Assembly: GCA_038496445.1 (NCBI GenBank)
Contig: JALMLS010000199.1
Location: 24,238 to 88,237 of the forward strand
Length of the DNA: 64,000 nt
Source: Trichosphaerium sp. ATCC 40318
Taxonomy: Eukaryota; Discosea; Flabellinia; Trichosidae
Reading direction: 5' to 3'
In this document: positions 34,978 to 46,827 of the stretch, piece by piece
Layout: the number at the start of each line of letters is the position of its first letter
Numbering within the stretch: the stretch's first letter is position 1
Translations under genes and position numbers: made by a program
Notes under the pieces: generated by a model
Seen by the model: only the letters and a program-made list of their open reading frames with translations
The model's database searches: none
Told to the model about the DNA's origin: nothing

Positions 34978-36358
34978 TTACCTTTGAAGAGGGCGTCTGC
35001 GTTGGTTAGAAAATTGGTGCCACTCCCAATCGTAGTTGGCGTATGTTGATAATGCTCTGGGCCAATATCGCAATAACCCAGCTCCACCAAGGTAGGACAG
35101 TTGTGTTCGAGAAACGCGATACCAATCAGTAGGACGCTTTATACTCAAATTTCGTGCGACACCATCAAGAAAGACATGTACATTTTCTTTTGATTGCCAA
35201 TAGTTATTTAATCGTTGCCCTACACCGAACCCATCAGTTCAAAACGCAAACCCTCTTATCAACCGTACTAAAGTCAGAGGTTGTCCACTGTTTTTCAGGG
35301 TAAAAATCTTGTAACATACTTTGAACAGAGCCATTATATTGACTAGCAAACATTAATGAACAAGATATCAAAAAAAAAAGCAACGTACTTTGTCACAAGC
35401 CCACGTCCGTTTTCCATTACCACACTTGCTGGAACTGTTAACCATTGATCCAATGACTTTATATCATACTTTTCTTCTAACTACACAATAATGGTAAGTC
35501 ATCAAAACAAAAAAAACCGTACGTGACAAATAAACTTTATTTTGTTTTCTTCATTCCTCCAAAACGCAGCTGGTACAGTACCTACGAACATGTGTAAGCC
35601 TTTAATGAAATCCAACCAACAACACTCACTGAAATCCCACTCTTTCCACGTGAAATTAGGATACACTGCACTCAAAAGCTTGCATAAGCTATCTCCTCTA
35701 ATTTCAAGTCAAACAAGTTGGTTTTTGCAATTAAAAAAAGCAACCTTAGTATTGTAGCTCCTCCAGCTCGCTCGACATCATCACGTGCAATGTGATGCCA
35801 GTCATCTAGAGTCTTTATTTGTTTGGAAGCAGCTACCTACCATAGATAGGGTAAGTAAAGTCTTAGCGGACACTGTTTGCACGTGTTCTAGAAATCGCTT
35901 TTTATTTGCGATACCGTCCCAAGACCTTCGCGGAGCACGCTCTGTTTGAGACAATCAATGCATCATGTTAACGTAGTGAGCGTACCAAACTTCCATGGCA
36001 TCCATTCATGGTCAGTGTACACAAACTTCAACATGTCATAGATTGAATAGTTGAAATACCTTTTAGTACGTATAAGAGAGGCTAGTGACGCTCTATCGAC
36101 GTACTCATTTAATAAACCGTAGCCGCCAATAGATTTTATGTTATCAGTACTTATTTTGTACCAATCGTTCAAATCTTGTAGTTTGTACTTCTTTTCAGCC
36201 TGATAGCGCGTTATTGTGAGTATTGAATGTGTTTGCTCATGTACCTTTCTAATAAGCTCTGGAAGTCTATCAGGACGCTGCCAGAGGAAACTAGCTTGCG
36301 TGTCAGGTGATATATAGGGCTCATTAGCTTGAGCGAACCTATAAGGTAGCGCGCGCAT
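34978..36358 (-). CDS. Protein with four tandem W/GG/YP-x-x-x-W repeats, function unknown
   Basis: ATG at 36358 (MRALPYRFAQANEPYISPD). The rest is built of about four diverged units of 60-75 residues. Each has a basic start with an aromatic (SWDGIANKKRFLEHV, AAFWRNEENKIKFICH, NYWQSKENVHVFLDGV), then l-x-DWY-x-(I/V) (LNDWYKIST, LDDWHHIARDDVERAGG, LDQWLTVPASVVMENG, PTDWYRVSRTQLSYLGG). A GG-x-x-LL turn follows, then a final Y-x-x-x-x-W-x-x-W-x-F (VYTDHEWMPWKF, VYPNFTWKEWDF, FYPEKQWTTSDF, TYANYDWEWHQF). The stop TAA is at 34978. I recall similar motifs in algal and other protist proteins but know no name or function. No signal peptide, membrane segment or catalytic motif is seen. About eight short introns. 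Confidence 0.65.
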
Positions 36359-36447
36359 TACACTCGTACGCGTGATACTTAGCCACGATTATAATGTACG
36401 ATTTTGGCTACCAAAGTTACAGTTGGTTGTAGCAGCTTCATTTTCAC

Positions 36448-38129
36448 ATGTTAAAGCAAGTAGCATCGTACTCGCGCCACAGAGCGTATGGGCGCACTCG
36501 AACACGCTTTTCGCGCAGAACAAAGGTTGCCAATACAAAAAAAGACCCAGTAACACGAACAGCGCCCAAAATCGCCTTAACTGTTGGTCTACTGGCAGGA
36601 GCCGCTTTGTTCTTTTCATCACAAGCCAGTGCCGAAGAAAAAGCTAACCACAGCGTAGATTTAGCGCCTATTGAACAGGTATGTAGCTATAATACTTTTA
36701 TTTACACAATGCATCTCAAACGCCTCATAATTGTTCACCACGCTCACAGAATATTAGTCCAAGTTTGGTAGCAACAATGAGGTGGCAAATGTAACAGTTC
36801 GTGCTCCAGGCAAAATTATTCTACACGGAGAGCATGTTGTAGTACAAGGACGAACAGCCATCGCTGCTGCGATAGGTAAATATTGCTTGGCAGACTTTAA
36901 ACGGTACAGTAACGTAATTCTGGTTGTAAAGCTTATTTTGGCAGTCCTGAATCCTCTGACACTTTCCAATTGACATACACACTACCAAACGAAGACGAGA
37001 AGACACTTAGGTGGCTCGTAAGCGATATTAAACGCGTGGGTAAGGTTCCTTCACAGGTTTTTAATATCGCCTATTAATTTCTCACTGACGTTAGCTGACA
37101 CGCTTGATATTGATGCTGCTGTTATCCAAGAACAACCAAAAAGAGTAATTGACGAACTAGAAGCCGCATTACAAACGTTATGCAGTGGAGACAAATCAGC
37201 AATTACTTTTACATCTATTTACATTATTATCAACAAATTATACAAAAAACCCTTCCTCCCAGTGTCTTGTACAGTAACATCTGAAGTACCTCTTGGTGGA
37301 CTTGGCTCATCTGCAGCATATAATGTTGCTATTTGCGCTGGTATGGCTTTGATTAGTTATGTTCTGTCTAAGGTTTTCGTTAGGTATGAGCCTTTATTTG
37401 AAAGCAATCAAATCTATTGATAATAATAGACAGACAATCAATGATTTTGCCTTTTTAATGGAACACTTAATGCATACAAAACCGTCTGGTATTGACAACT
37501 CTGTATCCACATATGGTGGCGCTATTGCCTATAGAAAATTCGAAAAGGAGCCACTATATAGACTAAAAAATATGCCTAATTTGGATTTAATTATTGCCAA
37601 CACATGCGTTGCAAGAGAAACAAAAAAAGCAGTTGAGCACACACTAGGAATGAACGAAAATTTTAAATGTATGGATCTAGTTGCAGATGCCATAGGTGCA
37701 CTAAGTACTGAAGCACAAGATATTTTTGAAGGATCAAATGGAAAATGTTAGTGGTTTTTTTTGTGCCATTCTCATTTTCACTTTAGCCCTCACTCCAAAA
37801 GAAGCTTCTCACTTGGCTTCAATGATCACAATAAATCATCACCTCATGAATGCTTATGGTGTTGGTCACCCTAAGCTTGACGAGATTACAGAGATTGCAC
37901 AACGCCATCAACTTCATGGTAAATTGACTGGTGCCGGATGGGGTGGTTCAGCGTATATTTTTGTTCCACCTGATCAACGTACGCTCAAAAAAATCAACAT
38001 GAATCAAATTGTTTAACTGATTTAGTCGCTGGCACTGATGCTGTTGTAACTGACCTAGAACAAGCTGGTTTTCCATCATTTGTAGCAAATGTAGGTGCTA
38101 GAGGTGTACATGTTGTATCAGACCTATAA
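36448..38129 (+). CDS. MVK: Mevalonate kinase with N-terminal extension
   Basis: The kinase core is clear: VTVRAPGKIILHGEHVVVQG, the GHMP ATP loop EVPLGGLGSSAAYNVAI, PSGIDNSVSTYGGAI, and the C-terminal LTGAGWGGSAYIF motif, ending SDL and TAA at 38127-38129. It phosphorylates mevalonate with ATP in isoprenoid synthesis. The start is unusual. The kinase exon lacks a good ATG and is open upstream to an acceptor (gaatattag) at about 36761. A consensus donor (CAG/gtatgt, 36680) joins it in phase to an exon from ATG 36448. That exon encodes an Arg/Ser-rich leader (MLKQVASYSRHRAYGRTRTR), a hydrophobic segment (IALTVGLLAGAALFF) and PIEQ. If real, the enzyme carries a mitochondrial-type presequence or membrane anchor. 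The alternative is a separate small gene upstream and a missed MVK start. Confidence 0.85.
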
Positions 38130-38205
38130 TTTAACAAGCATAGGAAGATAACAATAAAAAAAATAATGTTTTCTGTACAAAGGTTGGGGTATTTTTTATT
38201 TTCGT

Positions 38206-39528
38206 TTAAAATACAGGTTTTGCTGTGTAGCGCGGTTTCTTTTGTCTGGAGTTCTTGCCTTGTCGTCTTGGCTTTCTCTTTTGACCGCTTGATTGCCCAC
38301 GCTTCTTGTAACGATCCTATATTAAGTTAGTAAAACAATACTTGCAAAAAAAGTGTCAAAAAATTCATTATGTTGACGTACTCTGCTATCGTCTTTGTAA
38401 CCTTCCATGTAACTCGAAAATGTATTGGTTTTATTCTTGACTCCCTTACCGCCATATTTTTTATCTTTTCCTCTACGTTTCTTTGATCTAACAACCTCAT
38501 CAGCCAAAGTTTCAAAATGTCAAAAAATGAAACAAAAATGTAATACCTCGTGTCAGCATTGATGGCGTCTTCAAGGGCTTGCTTTGCGTCCCACTCTGAT
38601 AAATCCTTGTTGAGACCCTTACGTTGTTGCTTGTACTGGTACAAAGCTTCATCATGTAATTTACGCTTGGTACGCTTCTCACTCTCTACAGCACGTTGCA
38701 TCTGAAATAAAGTGTCAAAAAACAGAGTGATTACACCTCATTTACAAACAAAAAAAGGAGCTTTGACAGCTTGGTTTGTTTCGTACCTGTTTACCGTATA
38801 ATTTTTGTTGACGTTTCTTTTTACGCTCTTGTGCATCTGAAATACGACGTTGGGTGGCTAACAACACATCCTTCACCTATCGTAGATGTTATTACAACGT
38901 TCAAAAGTAGCACAGAAATAGATGTTGTGTATTTTGAGCGGTTTTACGTACCTTTGCCATGTGCCAATCTGGTTTTACCATTTGAGCAAAGTAATCGTCC
39001 GGACGTTGCTACCAAGAGGTAAGGATTGAATTAACATGCGTTACAAGTACTTGTTTGATGCCATTTTCTTCTAACATATCTCTGCCTTTTAAAAATGCAT
39101 CCATAGCCTGCATGTAGCTTGTTGTGTTAAGGAAAAATAAAATAACGAAATATAAAATTGTAAAGTGTTGTTTACGCCATGTTTGTAGCGCAACATTATC
39201 AAACCCGCGTTGCAGGAGGATACAAAGCCATTTCGCGTTTTAAGTCGTCGTTGAAATCAACTTCGCTATTATCATTCTCAGCAACAATTTCTAGCGTATC
39301 AGGCCAGCACTCGCGGTCTACCCAGCATTTTCTCAGTTCTTCAATTTTCGTGCTTATTTCCGCATCATTGTTGATTTGTTCCTCTAATTGCTCTGCAATT
39401 AACGTTTCCTTGTACTTGTCGAAGAAAGCTACTTCGTCCTCAATTTCAAGGTTTTCTTCTGCAATTATATCTCTGGTCTTTTCTAGTACTTGAAGGTACT
39501 TGTATTTTGGTTTCTGTTGATCTGCCAT
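38206..39528 (-). CDS. EBP2: rRNA-processing protein EBP2
   Basis: ATG at 39528 (MADQQKPKYKYLQVLEKTRD), an acidic N-terminal region, then NDDLKREMALYPPATRVGL and MDAFLKGRDMLEENGIKQV. The family hallmark QRPDDYFAQMVKPDWHMAKVKDVLL follows, then coiled RKKKRQQKLYGKQ. A basic C terminus (SKKRRGKDKKYGGKGVKNK, KKRGQSSGQKRKPRRQGKN) ends with TAA at 38206. EBP2 proteins act in the nucleolus in 27S pre-rRNA processing and 60S assembly. Order and length (about 300 residues) fit. Six or so introns. It is divergent from the HEPN-ATPase gene with 111 bp between start codons. Confidence 0.85.
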
Positions 39529-39639
39529 TGTGGGCTATGACACTTTGGTGAAACTGAAATATTTTAGCTTGACGCTGTAGGACTGCTCTAGTTCCAAACC
39601 CACGCCTAAGGCACAGCAAAGGTGTTAGCCATTGTATAG
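39529..39639. promoter_or_regulatory. Shared upstream region of EBP2 and the HEPN-ATPase
   Basis: 111 bp between divergent start codons, presumably holding both promoters. No motif stands out. Confidence 0.35.
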
Positions 39640-42600
39640 ATGAACCGACCGGCAAAGCGCGCTAAGATAGAAACATCAAAGAGGTTTCAGAGCTAGCAAA
39701 AGCTAAACATGCGCTAACTTACTTGTAGGCCGTTGTATTGGCGTGAATTGGTTCTATTTTGCCAGCTAATACCGTGCTGTCAGCATTATGTCGACTCGTT
39801 TAAAGCAGATTTCGAGAACGTTATGCAGTCGCGCGTGGGCAACTATGGCAATATGTACGTGATCATTCCTCGCCAAAACAGTTTTTAAATGCAAAATGAT
39901 GACTTTATCTCTCGGCTAGCGAATAAAATTATGTGCTAATGCCTTGACGTACACACACACTTTACTGATTGTCGTTAACGCCAAACAAGTTTTTACCTTC
40001 ACGGTCTCATCTGTCTAACGTGTTTGTAGAGGCGTATTTCGCGAGTTCTTGCTCTCTCACCCTCGTAATCAAGCAGTGGCAGCAGGCAAACAGAGGGAGT
40101 ATCTCATTCGTACGTCTAAAGAAGACAATCCGGATAGCAACGCAGCACAGCAATCCATAAGTGTTGGAACTTCGTCTTGGCATCAAAGTATAACATGGGA
40201 ATTCACCTTGTGCTTGATGCGTAATATCATCTGCCATGAGTACCAATTTGATTGGAAATGGTTACGGTACGTTGTCACTGTAGTTCTTTGTAGACTCCCA
40301 CTCATACTGGAGGTCTTACTTGCCTACAAAAGTGGCAGTGACTACTTCTCCTTGTTTTACCGTTACTCTTAGAGAACTAAACGTAAAAGCTCTTGAGTAC
40401 TTTGGAACGCAAGACGAGATTGCGTTTTGTATTGACACATACAGGCAGAGTGTCATTAAATCAAGTACATCTAGATACGCTTCAAAAGAAATAAAAAAAA
40501 TTGAAAAACAAAAATTCCTCTCTCGATTCCTTTACAGATTTTTTTTCTTTCTAAACGCGTTTGTGTTCTTTATTATGGTTGTCTTGATGATATCATATGA
40601 TTAAGTAATGGTAGAGCAGCTCGTTAATGAGTGGTGCATTCCTATTTTACCAAGTATCGCTCAAGAAGCGACTTATGAGAGGATCTATGAAGATATCATT
40701 TTGTTGTCCACTTTGATTGTTTTGAGAACTCTCAATTCACTTGTATGTGCTTCATTCGAACGTGAAATGAATGAGCGCATTGGAGATTTTGGAGACTGGG
40801 CAGCGTTTGCAATGTAAACTTGACCTTTTTTTGTTGTTTCCGTTGAGTTGGAGACGTCATTTTTTTTGTTGAACAAACGTTAATGTTCGTTTATGTATAG
40901 GTTTCTTAAAACCCATCCAGCAAATCCTGAACAAACACATGCTAATATTGACGAAATATCGTGGATAATGGCATTACGTTTATGTCGTAATGTGTTTTGC
41001 CATGAACATCATTTCGGTTGGAAAGGACTTATTGATCTTTCAGATTGTATGTTAAATTTCTTTCAAACAAGGTATACTTTGAGCGTATCTACAACACGTG
41101 CATAACAATCGAATTATAGAGAAAACATTAGTGATGTATTCGAGCTTTACAAGCATAAATGTTCCGGTGATAAGGCTGTGAAAGCTGGCAGTCCGGGTAA
41201 AACAAAATTGTACAACTTGTTGTAATGTAATTTAGGTCAGCTTCATCCTGTTGCTAGTATTCAGTTGTATCATCACTCAGATATCAAAGTAAAAGATCTT
41301 TCTATTCAATACAATTTTTACAGAGAATTAGATATTATGTACTGACGATGGAAGATCCTCACTAGTTGGATGTATTAGTACAGCTCAAAAGTTTATTCAG
41401 AATTTTTTAAGAAAAGAATCACAAATATTTGATAATCTACAGAGGCGTATGGTGAGCTCTCCAATTCAAAATCAATTCAAGTCTAATACTAAAAAGGCGC
41501 TTTTGATAGTTGGTACACCTCAGAGTGGTAAAACAACTCTTGCAAAGCACATATTTCCTTGGGCACTCAAAGGCAGCAACGATGCTCATCACGTGGTATA
41601 TGTTCATGGAAATGCGTATATGAATGTCACTGCTTTCAAGTCATCTTTAGAGCACGTCAAGATTCTTTTGTTAAAGCCTGACCATTCTAGTGAGCGTTTG
41701 AAAACAATAGCAATTGATGATTCTGTGGTTGTACTTGATGACTTTGATAATGTGATTCATGCCTTGCCTGAATCCCAACACCCTGAGCTTTGGACGTACT
41801 TGACTGGTACTCTCATACAACAATATCAATAACTTACATGTGTAGAGCTCGTTGATACTGTGAAAGTACGCTTGATTGTAGCTGGTAGCTTTATGCTTGC
41901 TGTGCAATGGGAGTTGGCTCGAAAGTTGTCCAAAGGCATCTTTTCTGGTGTAAGGTAAGGTTGGAATCAAGAAGGTTACGTACTGACTGTGTTAGCACAC
42001 GTGAAAAACGTCGTTATACCATGCCACTGAAACTAGTTTATTTTCCGCCACTTTGTAAGGTTCTTCCACTAAAAGATGCAGAACAACGTAGAAATGCGTG
42101 TCACGACATTCAATTGTGTCTTCGCCATTATACTGAATGTGACAAGTATGTATTGAAGCGCATTGTACGCTTCTTGAATGGGTACGCTGTTTATTTTTGG
42201 ACGAAAGTTAACACATTAGTTGCAGGCATACATCGTGGTGCTGGAGTTTTGAACTAGTTCAATTAAATGCTATAAAAGGGAACAGTATATCCCACCAATA
42301 TGTGTATGACTTTAAGTACGTTGATGTATTTAACATATTTACCTAGACGTTTGGCTACACCTTCTGCAGTTCTTGGCATTTCTAAGATTGCAGCGAAACA
42401 TGATACACCTGAAAAAGCTGCATCGGCATGGGTTGTATCTAATCTCATTGACACCCACAAGCGCATTTATGCCAAGTGTTTGAAATCAACCAAAGCATAT
42501 CAATTGATCGAGGTATTTGTTTTGTGTGCACCTGCTCAGTTTACTGGAGATACATTTGGGTTGTTATTGGATAAAAAAGCAAGTCATTTTGCATCCAAAA

Positions 42601-43234
42601 AACCAACCTAACTGTTGTTGTAGGGAAGTTTTCTAATGTTGAAAGACATCTATATATGGACTATAGCGCTACTGGAGTATATGTCCGAACCATCTTTTAA
42701 TTTAGCAAAGATGCACGTGTACAAAAATCAACACAGCGAAACATTTTGGTATGTACCTACATACTTTTTACTTTGTGTCTATCTTTTACAATAAGTAGGA
42801 GAGATATTTTTAGTATTCTACCACTTGCTATTTGTAGTCGATCCGATGTTACTATATTGGACAGGTACCTGCTGCATACGCTGCATCACAATATTCTAAC
42901 ACGGTTTTTTTCATAAGCTTTAATCAAGCTTGTGCTTCGATTGGAGTAAGCGATGCACAAAGTGCATCTTTAGCGAGCATATTAGGTATACAACCAAAGG
43001 TATTTGTAGTAACTGCGACTATCTCACTTTACTTAAACGGTTTAGGACACGTGTGAATGGATTGATATTTTTAGAGCTATCGGAAAGCGATTTTGTTGCA
43101 TTGACACCTGGCGTACAGTTGAATCTATAGAGTCATTGTTACTCACATGTTATGAATATTTTGGGAGCAAATCAATATTCTTTAATCTTGTTGGTGAGTT
43201 AATAGAACATACAAAGGTTATTAAAGAGCAATAA
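39640..43234 (+). CDS. P-loop ATPase with two HEPN-like modules
   Basis: ATG at 39640 (MNRPAKRAKIETSKRPLYWRELV). Two related modules follow. Module A (about 39720-40465) has SFKADFENVMQSRVGNYGN, FLLSHPRN and LCLMRNIICHEYQFDWKWL. Module B (40608-41400) has SFEREMNERIGDFGDWA, FLKTHPAN and LRLCRNVFCHEHHFGWKGL. Each carries R-N-x3-H, the R-x4-6-H signature of HEPN RNase-fold domains. Then comes an ATPase: P-loop GTPQSGKTTLAKH (41515-41555), Walker B VVVLDDFDN, VRLIVAGSFMLA and a helical PLKDAEQRR region like AAA/STAND proteins. C-terminal exons (SAVLGISKIAAKHDTPEKAAS; DTCEWIDIFRAIGKRFCC) run to the TAA at 43234. Function unknown; HEPN plus NTPase often means an RNA-cleaving or stress/defence protein. 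Module A might be a separate gene ending at 40604 with a hydrophobic tail. Confidence 0.65.
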
Positions 43235-43350
43235 TACCAAGGTGTAGTTGTTGTAGGTTGGTTTTTTGTCAAAATAAATAAATTTGCAATTTATGGTTTA
43301 CAACCTATTATTATACAATGGTGTACACCTATAGGTATACCCTAAATCTT

Positions 43351-46300
43351 TCATTTGGCTTCGTCAGCTGTTGTTTCGCCTTCTTCTTTTTCACCTTCTT
43401 TTTCACCCTCTTCTTTTTCACCTTCTTCTTTCTCACCTTCTTCTTTTTCTTCTTTTTTGTACATCTCAATGCCATATGAAGGGCAAATACGTTTAAGGTT
43501 GTCATACTTTTTATCCATTTCAGCCAAATCTGATGCGTGGCCTTTTAAGCAATTTGTGAGGATATCCTCATCTTTTAACTCTTTAAACATTGGATGCTAA
43601 TGATTGATGTAAGTGTGAATCCTAAACACAATAATGCTACGCTTCATACCATTAATAACACCTCTGCGGAAGGCCGCTTTGTAGGTGCTTTCTGCAAACA
43701 TGCAGCAATATAGCTACGTAATCCTTTGGACCAATGTTCCGCTCTGTAAAAAGTGTGAGTATCAATGTAGATATTGTGATTACGTACTTGAGATTAGGCG
43801 ATTCACTCTTTGATATTTGGAAAAGCGCAGCAATAGGTGATAAGTCCGAGAAAGGAGGCTTACGCTCTGCAATTTCTAAGGTATTGTTGTGAGAATAAAG
43901 TGAGATAATTGGGGTTTTGTACCTATGATTGTGATGCCCAAACTCCAGATATCTACGCTATTTGTATGCCCTTCTCCTTGGAATATCTCTGGGGCCATCC
44001 TATGAATGGAAAAATGAGATATTACGTTCAAAAAAGTATAAAGGTTTACCAATATGGTGATCCAATTGTTGTACTTCTGATTTCTTCTAACGATGATACC
44101 TTGGCTGATATGCCAAAGTCGCCTTAAAAATATTAGTGTTTATACTATCGATAGGATAAACGTACTTAATTTACATTTACCATCAGTACCAAGAAGCACA
44201 TTTTGGGCTTTAAGTAAAGTGTTAGCTAAAGATACGCTACCATAGTGACTTACACTTTATGTCCCTGTGTATGATATTGACAGAATGGAGATACTTAACA
44301 GCTTGTGTAATCTTATACACAATTAATTGTACAATATCTTCAGATAGATCTACAACACAAGTCAGTAACCGAAATTGGCAAAATTGTAAAAAATAAAGCA
44401 GAAAAAAAAGTACCTTCGGTTAATTTATCCAAAACGTTACCCAGACTACTACAATCAAAGTACTCCATGATTACCTATCTCTATAAGTCAATATCACCCG
44501 ATGTGTGCCTCATCTTACCCAATGGTATTCGGAGTGGAAATATGTGGCATAGTATTTGGAAGTATGTTCTGTGTCCAAATGTGCAAGGAATTTAATTTCC
44601 TTTTCTAATTGTTCTTTAACTGTTTTCGAGTTTCCAGGTGTAGTAAGTAGTTTAATTGCTACAATACTTCCTGTTTGTTTATTTTCTCCTCTGAATACTA
44701 TAGACGTAGCACTACAACAATGTCAAAAAACCATCTAGTACAAAATTGCAAAGAATCGAAAAAAAAAAAAGACATTAGAACTGTTGTGGCACTTACCCTT
44801 TACCAACGACATGTGTAAAATTAAAATCTTCCTGAATGTTACCATTTATATATAAATCGTCTGGCTGGGCCTTCTTTAGAAGGATATTTTCGGTACGTAA
44901 ATCTTTCATCTTATTTTCCAACATAGCCAATCGTTTCTAATAATCAGGTAAGGTTCATTGCTTTAATTCTAAATTTAAAAAAAAGGTACATACAGCCATG
45001 GCTTCGAACTCTTTTGTGTTCCTTTTATTACCGCTCTGAGATGGTATAGAACTTCTATTTGATGGCTCTGAGCTACCCTAAAAACGCATAAATTGACATG
45101 AACAACACTTTTGTCCTAGCATTCGAACACAACTTACCGTTTGTCGTTCTAGTCGGAATGCTTTACTTTTTGGTGCTGATGAAACATCATAAGATTCAGA
45201 TGCTGATAGCATAATATTGTTATGTGATTTGGGCGTTTTAGGTGCCTCTTCAACTGTATTTGTTGAATTAATTGATTTTGTTTTAGCAAGGTTAAGTCGC
45301 TTTCTTGACAGTCGTTTAGGTGATGTTTGGATTTTCGGTGTCATTTGTGTATTTGTATCATCTGTTGACGAGGAAGCCACGGAAGCAGCACGTGTTCGCT
45401 GGGCTAGGAATGGGGTGAATAACAAAAAAAGAAAAATGGTAAAATCGTACAGGAAATGTAGCGCTGAGCTGTGTTCTTTAATTGTAGATGTAAAACGACA
45501 GTTGTATCATTGAGCATAACTACGTTGAGTACTACATCTACCTATGTACTTTGTTAGCTGGTAGAGAATTCACATGGACCACTAAGAAAAGAAGTACGCA
45601 CCATGAAGCCACGCTTGTTCTTCATTTTTGTGTCTATGGTGGTCGTACCCATCTTTATCTGGGCTAGTAGTTTATTGCATGTTCTCATGTTAGGTGGCAT
45701 GTATGCCAAGAGTTTTTTACCAACAAATCTACCACGTTTGTACCTTGATGGGATATCAGTACGCCACTCTGACGATTGTAAGTAAAAAAATATAAACACT
45801 AACCCTAAGGCATCAATAGGTCCAGTTACTGTAGTTACACGTGAGTTGTTGACATTGCAAGTAATAAATATGTTATCAGTGTTCATGTGTTCAGATTGTG
45901 ATCGTTGTGTTTGATAAGTTTGAAATGAAGCTTGTGTGGATAGTGTAGCCGAGTTTGATTTAGTTATAGATCCAGACAAAGACACTTCTTGCGCGCTACT
46001 GCTATAACGTCAACGGATTTCTGCTGTGTATTAGAAATGTCACGCACCTCACGTCATCTTCTACAGGGCTAATGTCGCTTCGCTGAGAATCGGCCTGAGT
46101 AGGATTAACTTTTTTAGTATCTCGCGATTTGGCACGTACCCTGTGACTTTTCGTAGACGCAAGTACTTGCAATGGATTGTATGTGAGCGCTGCCATCCAA
46201 CTACGAAGGACTAGGCTTGTCAATAGCTACAGTACATTGTTGCGTTACCTGCTCTTGATGAAACAGCTACTGTGAAGGGTTTTCTCTTTTTTTTTGACTT

Positions 46301-46719
46301 CTTGGCGGTGTTTGGCGTCTGTAGACAGTGTTAATCGAAATTTCGAAAATCTCAAAATTGTTTCTTCAGCAGCGTAAAAATGTAATAACGCGTATACTGT
46401 GTTACATACCAATTGAAAGCAATACTTTCTATCGTTTGTTTTGGTTTCGTTGACAATAAACATGCTAAGAGCTTTGGATTTAACTCTACCGGCTTTCAGT
46501 GCCTATGAAACTGTCAATACTAGCGCGCAAACAATGGATGTTTTACTTTTTGGCTTGATGCATAGGTAAATACTCCGCCCCTCGCTCTACCATAAATTGG
46601 TTTCCATTTTGTACCGTCTTTACGCTCCACAAACCCTTCTTGCTTCTAATGCACATTAAGAGGTGAAATAGAGGAATTATGAATTCAAAGACACATACGA
46701 CGTTTCTTTTGGAGCTCAT
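43351..46719 (-). CDS. PH-domain STE20/PAK-like protein kinase
   Basis: ATG at 46719 (MSSKRN) spliced to a PH domain: KQEGFVERKDGTKWKPIYGR, GGVFTYASSQK, SMFIVNETKTNDRKYCFQL and LRSWMAALTYNPLQ. A long Ser/Thr/Lys-rich middle follows (about 46150-45000). A STE20-type kinase completes the gene: FNFTHVVGKG, VAIKLLTTPGNS (ATP lysine), QAVKYLHSVNIIHRDIK, GDFGISAKVSSLEEIRSTTIGSPYW, MAPEIFQGEGHTNSVDIWSLGI and CLQKAPTKRPSAEVLL. The C-terminal tail is highly acidic/basic (repeated KEEGE) with TGA at 43351. PH plus STE20 kinase is the layout of fungal Cla4-type PAKs, which also have a CRIB motif binding Cdc42/Rac. I could not find a convincing CRIB. Divergent from the LOV gene with 108 bp between start codons. 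Confidence 0.82.
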
Positions 46720-46827
46720 GTTCAGGAGCTTAACATTCAAAAGAGTTGTTTGGTCTATTTTTGCCAATAAGTCAGTTTTTCCGTAAACCGTCTATTTTTC
46801 CAACCAAAATCCTCAAATAGCTTCGAC
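46720..46827. promoter_or_regulatory. Shared upstream region of PAK-like kinase and LOV genes
   Basis: 108 bp between head-to-head start codons. Contains no coding frame. A common promoter could coordinate the photoreceptor candidate and the kinase; this is inference. Confidence 0.4.

Noticed and set aside
34655-34987. Hydrophobic 110-codon + strand frame
   Set aside because: It starts with TTG, overlaps the end of the repeat-protein gene and has no signal or family match.
43381-43460. Separate Lys/Glu repeat gene
   Set aside because: The KEEGE repeat is in frame with the kinase C-terminal exon, so it is a low-complexity tail.
45500-46000. CRIB motif between the PH and kinase domains
   Set aside because: No ISxPxxFxHxxHVG-like string was found in the readable exons, so I do not claim Cdc42/Rac binding.
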